In this document: piece by piece, positions 6,428 through 8,762 of the stretch
Layout of the letters: every line of letters begins with the position of its first letter
How positions within the stretch are numbered: position 1 is the first letter of the stretch
Assembly: GCA_963169135.1 (NCBI GenBank)
Contig: CAUJEQ010000008.1
Span: forward strand, 1 to 8,762
Direction: 5' to 3'
Origin: Chloroflexota bacterium
Lineage (GTDB): Bacteria; Chloroflexota; Dehalococcoidia; Tepidiformales; Tepidiformaceae
DNA length: 8,762 bases
Made by a program: the position numbers and the translations under genes
Notes under the pieces: generated by a model
Told to the model about the DNA's origin: nothing
The model's database searches: none
The model's input: only the letters and a program-made list of their open reading frames with translations

Positions 6428-6526
6428 CTACTTGATGATGACCTGGCCCGACATGGCCCCACCAGAAGAGGACAGAGCGACCCCCGCCACGACGGCGAAG
6501 GTCGCCCCAATCAGAAACGCAAATCG
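6428..6526 (-). pseudogene. cupredoxin gene remnant (signal-like stretch plus tail)
   Basis: Minus-strand codons 6454-6428 read MSGQVIIK-stop, the same as the end of the cupredoxin gene at 8599 and at matching DNA positions. Directly upstream in the same frame is a hydrophobic run, RFAFLIGATFAVVAGVAL followed by SSSGGA, which looks like a signal peptide. The copper-site Cys, His and Met region is absent and no start codon precedes the run. The simplest reading is a duplicated cupredoxin gene that lost its middle by deletion. Chance juxtaposition of the hydrophobic run cannot be excluded. Confidence 0.55.
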
Positions 6527-6542
6527 GGTGGGGGCCCGCCTT

Positions 6543-7469
6543 TCAGGCCCTGCGGCGAGTCATGAACCCGAGCGCGCCCAACAGCGCTGCAACCGCGATG
6601 AGCCCGGCGCCCGCAGGGCCCCAGTCGGTCTGCTCCCTCTGTCCGCCGGCCGCTGCCTCCTGGCCCGTGTCCGGGGGCGCGGGAGCATCGTGTCCTGGCG
6701 CACCGGTCCCGGGAGGCGCGGCCGCAAAGTTGTCGAGTAAGCGTGTCGCCCCTGGAATCAAGTCCACCTCGACAAACAACTGCTGCCCGCGCTTGTTGAG
6801 GAAGGTCAGGTGTGCCCCGGGCTTTGAGCACACCGCCGGTTGGTCCGCCTCGCCGAGCCGAAGGGCGAGCGGCGCTGATCCTGCGCTCACAGAATCCGTC
6901 ATGATGGTCGCACAACTCTCCCCGTCGGCACGCACGTCAACGGAGCCGAGGAAGGCTCCAAGCGGAACCTTGTCGGGCCCGTTCGAGACGCTGGCCAGCG
7001 CTGCCGATGACAGGAGGATCGTGGACGTACTCCCGGGATTGCGCACCGGGTCGAGGATCGCCAGCTCGACACCGAGCGAGTCATCGATGATGGGAGCTTC
7101 GAGGCAGTCGCCCTGGACTCCCGGCCACACCCGCGTGGGGCCATCCGGCAGCTCCCGCGGGAGCGGGATTGACGCCGTGAAAGTCCCGTCGCTGTTCACA
7201 GCCGTGCTGGCCGGTGTGGCGGCCGGGCTCTCGAACGGCGTGATGACCTTCGGATCGGCGCGGTCGCGGACGAACAGGCCGGCATCAAGTTTCTGGCCCG
7301 CGCAGGCGGGAGCGACATTGCCTACGACGCTCAACGCCAAATCCCTCCCCACGACGCTAACTGGAGACGTGGCGCGGACACTTTGCGCGGGAGCCTGGGC
7401 GGCGGCCGACGCCAGGCCTAAGGCGACTGTGAGCAGCGCCACACTGAACAGGGTAACGGTTCTCATCAT
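6543..7469 (-). CDS. exported, C-terminally anchored surface protein, module 2
   Basis: The protein has 308 residues. The N-terminus is a classic signal peptide (MMRTVTLFSVALLTVALGLA, cleavage near AAAQA at 21-25). The mature part looks like two beta-rich units, about 30-140 and 145-245, with Cys56/Cys122 and Cys186/Cys214 as possible disulfide pairs. A Pro/Gly-rich linker (251-280) contains PPDTG at 265-269, then a membrane segment (about 285-302) and a basic tail, TRRRA. This is the layout of a sortase substrate or a simple membrane anchor, although PPDTG is not canonical LPxTG and stands 15 residues from the helix. The start is ATG 7469 (or 7466) after AAGGAG at 7480-7475. The gene begins 24 nt after the metallopeptidase stop, so the two form an operon. 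Function unknown; it may be a surface partner or substrate of the peptidase. Confidence 0.85.
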   Translation of the reverse strand: MMRTVTLFSVALLTVALGLASAAAQAPAQSVRATSPVSVVGRDLALSVVGNVAPACAGQKLDAGLFVRDRADPKVITPFESPAATPASTAVNSDGTFTASIPLPRELPDGPTRVWPGVQGDCLEAPIIDDSLGVELAILDPVRNPGSTSTILLSSAALASVSNGPDKVPLGAFLGSVDVRADGESCATIMTDSVSAGSAPLALRLGEADQPAVCSKPGAHLTFLNKRGQQLFVEVDLIPGATRLLDNFAAAPPGTGAPGHDAPAPPDTGQEAAAGGQREQTDWGPAGAGLIAVAALLGALGFMTRRRA

Positions 7470-7493
7470 TGTGTCTCCTTGTCTGCGGTTCGG

Positions 7494-8156
7494 CTACCAG
7501 CCGTTACGGCTGATGACTGCCGCGACTTCGTTGTCGGAAGCCGTGTAGTTGTAAGGGAAACCTGAACAGGTCCCAAAGGTTCCGTTGTTCATCAACGGCT
7601 TGTATCCCACCCACCACGTCCAACATGTTGTGGAAGTCTCATTCAGCCCAAGAGCATGAGCCATCTCATGCCGCTGGACATGGAGATACCCATAGCTTGG
7701 TGCGCTATAGTAGTTGACCACGAAAATCGGGTTCGTATCGGAGCCGAGCGACGTGCACCCTAAATTGTTCTCCGAGGTTCCTGCCGCCACGCGAAGGTCT
7801 GCCCATGCGCCGGATGCAGGATAAGGCACTACACATGAAGTGTAGTATAAGGTGGCTCCGGAGTTCGCGTAGACGACACAGACTCCCGCGCAAGATGTGC
7901 CGGAAGAGAGCTTCGAAGTTCCAGTCCAGGAGTTCCAGGCGCCCAGCGCATCCGTCGGACTTAACGGAGTTCCCTGGTTCTGGACCTGAGCCCCGTTGGA
8001 CCCTACCACGTGGTTATACGGGCCCGCTGGAGGCGTGTAGTCCGCTCGGGCGACATCGATTATCGCCACAAAGGCCCCGGCTACAGCCAGCATTGATGCC
8101 AGCGAAAGCATGAGCCGCGATAACGCGTGGCTTGTCGATTGAGGATTGTGTTGCAT
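7494..8156 (-). CDS. exported zinc metallopeptidase, metzincin-like (HExxHxxGxxE)
   Basis: The protein has 220 residues. The signal peptide spans about 1-39 (hydrophobic run 15-33, cleavage after ARA). The zinc-binding motif HEMAHALGLNE lies at 163-173: His163, catalytic Glu164, His167 and Gly170 fit the metzincin pattern, but position 173, usually His or Asp, is Glu. PLMNNG with Met189 could be the Met-turn. Six cysteines (89, 93, 108, 134, 178, 197) suggest three disulfides in the exported form. It is close in layout to small matrixin-like secreted peptidases; the substrate is unknown. The start is ATG 8156 with AGGAG (8169-8165) 8 nt upstream; the open frame continues to 8324 but runs antisense-frame through HTH-2. 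HTH-2 lies 127 nt upstream across a structured leader, and the anchored protein follows after 24 nt. Confidence 0.85.
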   Translation of the reverse strand: MQHNPQSTSHALSRLMLSLASMLAVAGAFVAIIDVARADYTPPAGPYNHVVGSNGAQVQNQGTPLSPTDALGAWNSWTGTSKLSSGTSCAGVCVVYANSGATLYYTSCVVPYPASGAWADLRVAAGTSENNLGCTSLGSDTNPIFVVNYYSAPSYGYLHVQRHEMAHALGLNETSTTCWTWWVGYKPLMNNGTFGTCSGFPYNYTASDNEVAAVISRNGW

Positions 8157-8283
8157 GTTATCAGCTCCTGAGGGAGATCTGTCTGTGCCAGACAGGGAAT
8201 AGTGATCGGCGCCGTACGGCACCGTACCCGCAGGGCAGTTAGACCCACAATACGGCTCTTTGGCCCCCGCCGATCGGCCGAGG
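8157..8283 (-). promoter_or_regulatory. structured leader of the metallopeptidase gene
   Basis: The 127 nt between HTH-2 and the peptidase contain several inverted repeats. CTGTCTG/CAGACAG (8179-8195, 3-nt loop) lies 9 nt upstream of the Shine-Dalgarno. GTACGG/CCGTAC (8214-8227) is perfect and competes with the palindrome GCCGTACGGC (8211-8220). The stop-codon hairpin is at 8262-8285. No known riboswitch class is recognised and no confident promoter is seen. Confidence 0.35.
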
Positions 8284-8285
8284 TC
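8262..8285 (-). terminator. hairpin at the HTH-2 stop codon
   Basis: This is the counterpart of the hairpin at 6094-6117. On the minus strand the arms flank GATC; one former C-G pair is now U-G, so the RNA fold is kept. It overlaps the HTH-2 stop codon. Without a U-run it is more likely an attenuator or stabiliser than a strong terminator. Confidence 0.35.
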
Positions 8286-8490
8286 AACGGGCCCCCTCTT
8301 CGTGGTCGCGCCACCACATGGCAAGCGAGACGCGGCTGGTCACGCCGGCCTGGCGCATGGCCATCTCGACGTAGTGCTTCACCGTCGACGCGCTCAGCCC
8401 GAGCGACAGCGCGATCTCCGCGTTGGTCTTCCCGCGGGCGATGAGCGCGGCCACCTCGCCTTCGCGTGGGCTGAGTTGTCCCTGTTGCAT
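8284..8490 (-). CDS. stand-alone LuxR/GerE-type HTH regulator, copy 2
   Basis: The protein has 68 residues, again only the LuxR-type HTH domain: LSPREGEVAALIARGKTNAE and LSASTVKHYVEMAMRQAGVT frame the helix-turn-helix. It shares about 85% of residues with copy 1. Changes cluster outside the recognition helix start SASTVKHYVE, which is identical, so both copies may bind related sites. Differences include Arg to Gly in the PRExE motif and Met to Lys before TNAEIA. The start is ATG 8490, 6 nt after GGAGG (8501-8497); a GTG at 8493 is preceded by an in-frame TGA, which rules out longer forms and supports the equivalent start in copy 1. It stands between the cupredoxin gene and the metallopeptidase operon, which it may regulate. 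Confidence 0.87.
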   Translation of the reverse strand: MQQGQLSPREGEVAALIARGKTNAEIALSLGLSASTVKHYVEMAMRQAGVTSRVSLAMWWRDHEEGAR

Positions 8491-8494
8491 CACT

Positions 8495-8522
8495 CACCTC
8501 CGGCCGCTCCGCTCCCGGAGTG
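8495..8522 (-). promoter_or_regulatory. leader hairpin covering the HTH-2 ribosome site
   Basis: CTCCGG and CCGGAG pair across an 11-nt loop exactly as in copy 1 (6324-6351), with GGAGG in the 3' arm. The paired and loop bases are unchanged between copies although nearby bases differ, which is consistent with constraint but could also reflect recent duplication. Confidence 0.4.
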
Positions 8523-8530
8523 CCGGGGGT

Positions 8531-8567
8531 GTCATACCACGAATGCCCGTGTCGTTTCCACCACGGG
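8531..8567 (-). promoter_or_regulatory. candidate promoter plus palindromic operator of HTH-2
   Basis: TGGTATGAC (8539-8531 on minus) is the same extended -10 as in copy 1. The inverted repeat is CCCGTG (8546-8551 on plus) and CACGGG (8562-8567) with a 10-nt spacer. Relative to copy 1 the third pair is swapped (8548 C with 8565 G), keeping perfect pairing. Confidence 0.45.
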
Positions 8568-8598
8568 AGCGTAAACGCGGGCCATTGGCCGGAATCCG

Positions 8599-8762
8599 CT
8601 ACTTGATGATGACCTGGCCCGACATGCCTTCGCCGTGGCCCGTGCAGTGGTATTCGAAGAGGCCGTTGGTGGTGAACTCGTACGAAAACGTGCCCGAGCC
8701 CTTGAGGCGGGGCGATTCGACCGGGATGTCGCCGTCGTTGCCCTTGAACGTGCCGGTGAGCT
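8599..8762 (-). CDS. plastocyanin-like cupredoxin, partial (C-terminal 54 residues)
   Basis: The visible 54 residues are the C-terminal half of a small blue copper domain; the gene continues beyond the right edge. A GTFSYEFTTNGLFEYHCTGH stretch leads into the type 1 copper ligands, Cys-x2-His-x3-Met (CTGHGEGM), followed by the final strand SGQVIIK and the stop. The first histidine ligand would lie upstream, outside the window. Such proteins carry electrons outside the membrane or in the periplasm. Its last nine codons and stop belong to the duplicated unit, and a remnant lies at 6428-6526. No obvious terminator follows unless the palindrome at 8546-8567 serves. Confidence 0.88.
   Translation of the reverse strand, partial: LTGTFKGNDGDIPVESPRLKGSGTFSYEFTTNGLFEYHCTGHGEGMSGQVIIK

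Larger units (their letters stand above)
6080..6455 (-). repeat. direct repeat copy 1 (HTH cassette with cupredoxin tail)
   Basis: This stretch aligns with 8248-8626 in the same orientation, about 88% identical by hand count with a 3-nt length difference near the HTH C-terminus. On the minus strand the unit runs from the last nine codons and stop of a cupredoxin gene, through about 107 nt of intergenic DNA, a complete HTH gene, and 36 nt beyond its stop. Homology ends sharply on both sides. No terminal inverted repeats, transposase or flanking target duplication are seen, so it looks like a segmental duplication rather than an insertion sequence. Confidence 0.9.
8248..8626 (-). repeat. direct repeat copy 2 (HTH cassette with cupredoxin tail)
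   Basis: This is the partner of 6080-6455, about 2.17 kb away in the same orientation. Here the cupredoxin end is part of an apparently intact gene, so this arrangement is likely closer to the ancestral one. The repeat ends precisely after GACATG (8621-8626) inside the cupredoxin gene and near CAATACGG (8248-8255) in the peptidase leader. Confidence 0.9.

Noticed and set aside
6562..7548. 328-codon open frame on the plus strand opposite the anchored surface protein
   Set aside because: The minus-strand gene has a signal peptide, ribosome site and membrane anchor; the plus frame has none of these.
8157..8324. 56-residue N-terminal extension of the metallopeptidase
   Set aside because: It runs through the HTH-2 gene in another frame; the ATG at 8156 has a good ribosome site and a signal peptide directly after it.
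6080..8626. Insertion sequence or composite transposon bounded by the direct repeats
   Set aside because: No transposase, terminal inverted repeats or target-site duplication are visible; the repeats contain host-like genes.
1..8762. CRISPR array
   Set aside because: No regularly spaced short repeats are present; the only large repeat is the two-copy HTH cassette.

Overview
The window is a high-GC bacterial chromosome segment. Its left half is a conserved housekeeping block. Its right half is an accessory block of exported proteins. The organism is most likely a member of Chloroflexota (possibly a Dehalococcoidia-like lineage). This is inferred from the high GC, the lspA-rluD-gltX order, exported proteins with a Pro-rich 'PPDTG' tail followed by a membrane anchor, and small stand-alone LuxR-type HTH proteins. 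Actinomycetota cannot be excluded by eye.

Left block, minus strand: lspA (3474-2962), an RluA-family pseudouridine synthase (3010-2024), gltX (2027-546) and a tRNA-Gln(CUG) gene (489-416) form a tight head-to-tail run. lspA and the synthase overlap by 49 nt, the synthase and gltX by 4 nt, and tRNA-Gln starts 56 nt after gltX. The pairing of GluRS with tRNA-Gln fits the indirect route to Gln-tRNA. Positions 1-415 hold no gene I can defend. Divergent from lspA is a stand-alone sulfite-oxidase-type molybdopterin protein (3589-4185, plus strand).

Right block, all minus strand: a small four-helix membrane protein (4598-4224) and two parallel modules. Module 1 is HTH-1 (6319-6116), then a Cys/aromatic-rich exported protein of unknown family (6002-5337), then a translationally coupled exported protein (5350-4658). 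Module 2 is HTH-2 (8490-8284), then an exported HExxH metallopeptidase (8156-7494), then an exported, C-terminally anchored protein (7469-6543). A cupredoxin gene enters from the right edge (stop at 8599-8601).

The main structural finding is a ~376-bp imperfect direct repeat (6080-6455 and 8248-8626, about 88% identical by hand alignment). It carries the last codons of the cupredoxin gene, an intergenic region, a whole HTH gene and a hairpin at its stop codon. In copy 1 the cupredoxin tail is a remnant. It lies in frame behind a signal-peptide-like stretch, as if the middle of a duplicated cupredoxin gene had been deleted. Inside the repeat, an inverted repeat next to the predicted promoter has changed by a compensatory base-pair swap between the copies, which suggests selection on the palindrome. 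The working model is a duplicated regulatory cassette (a GerE-sized HTH with its own operator and leader), each copy now placed before a different set of exported proteins. Functions of most exported proteins remain unassigned.
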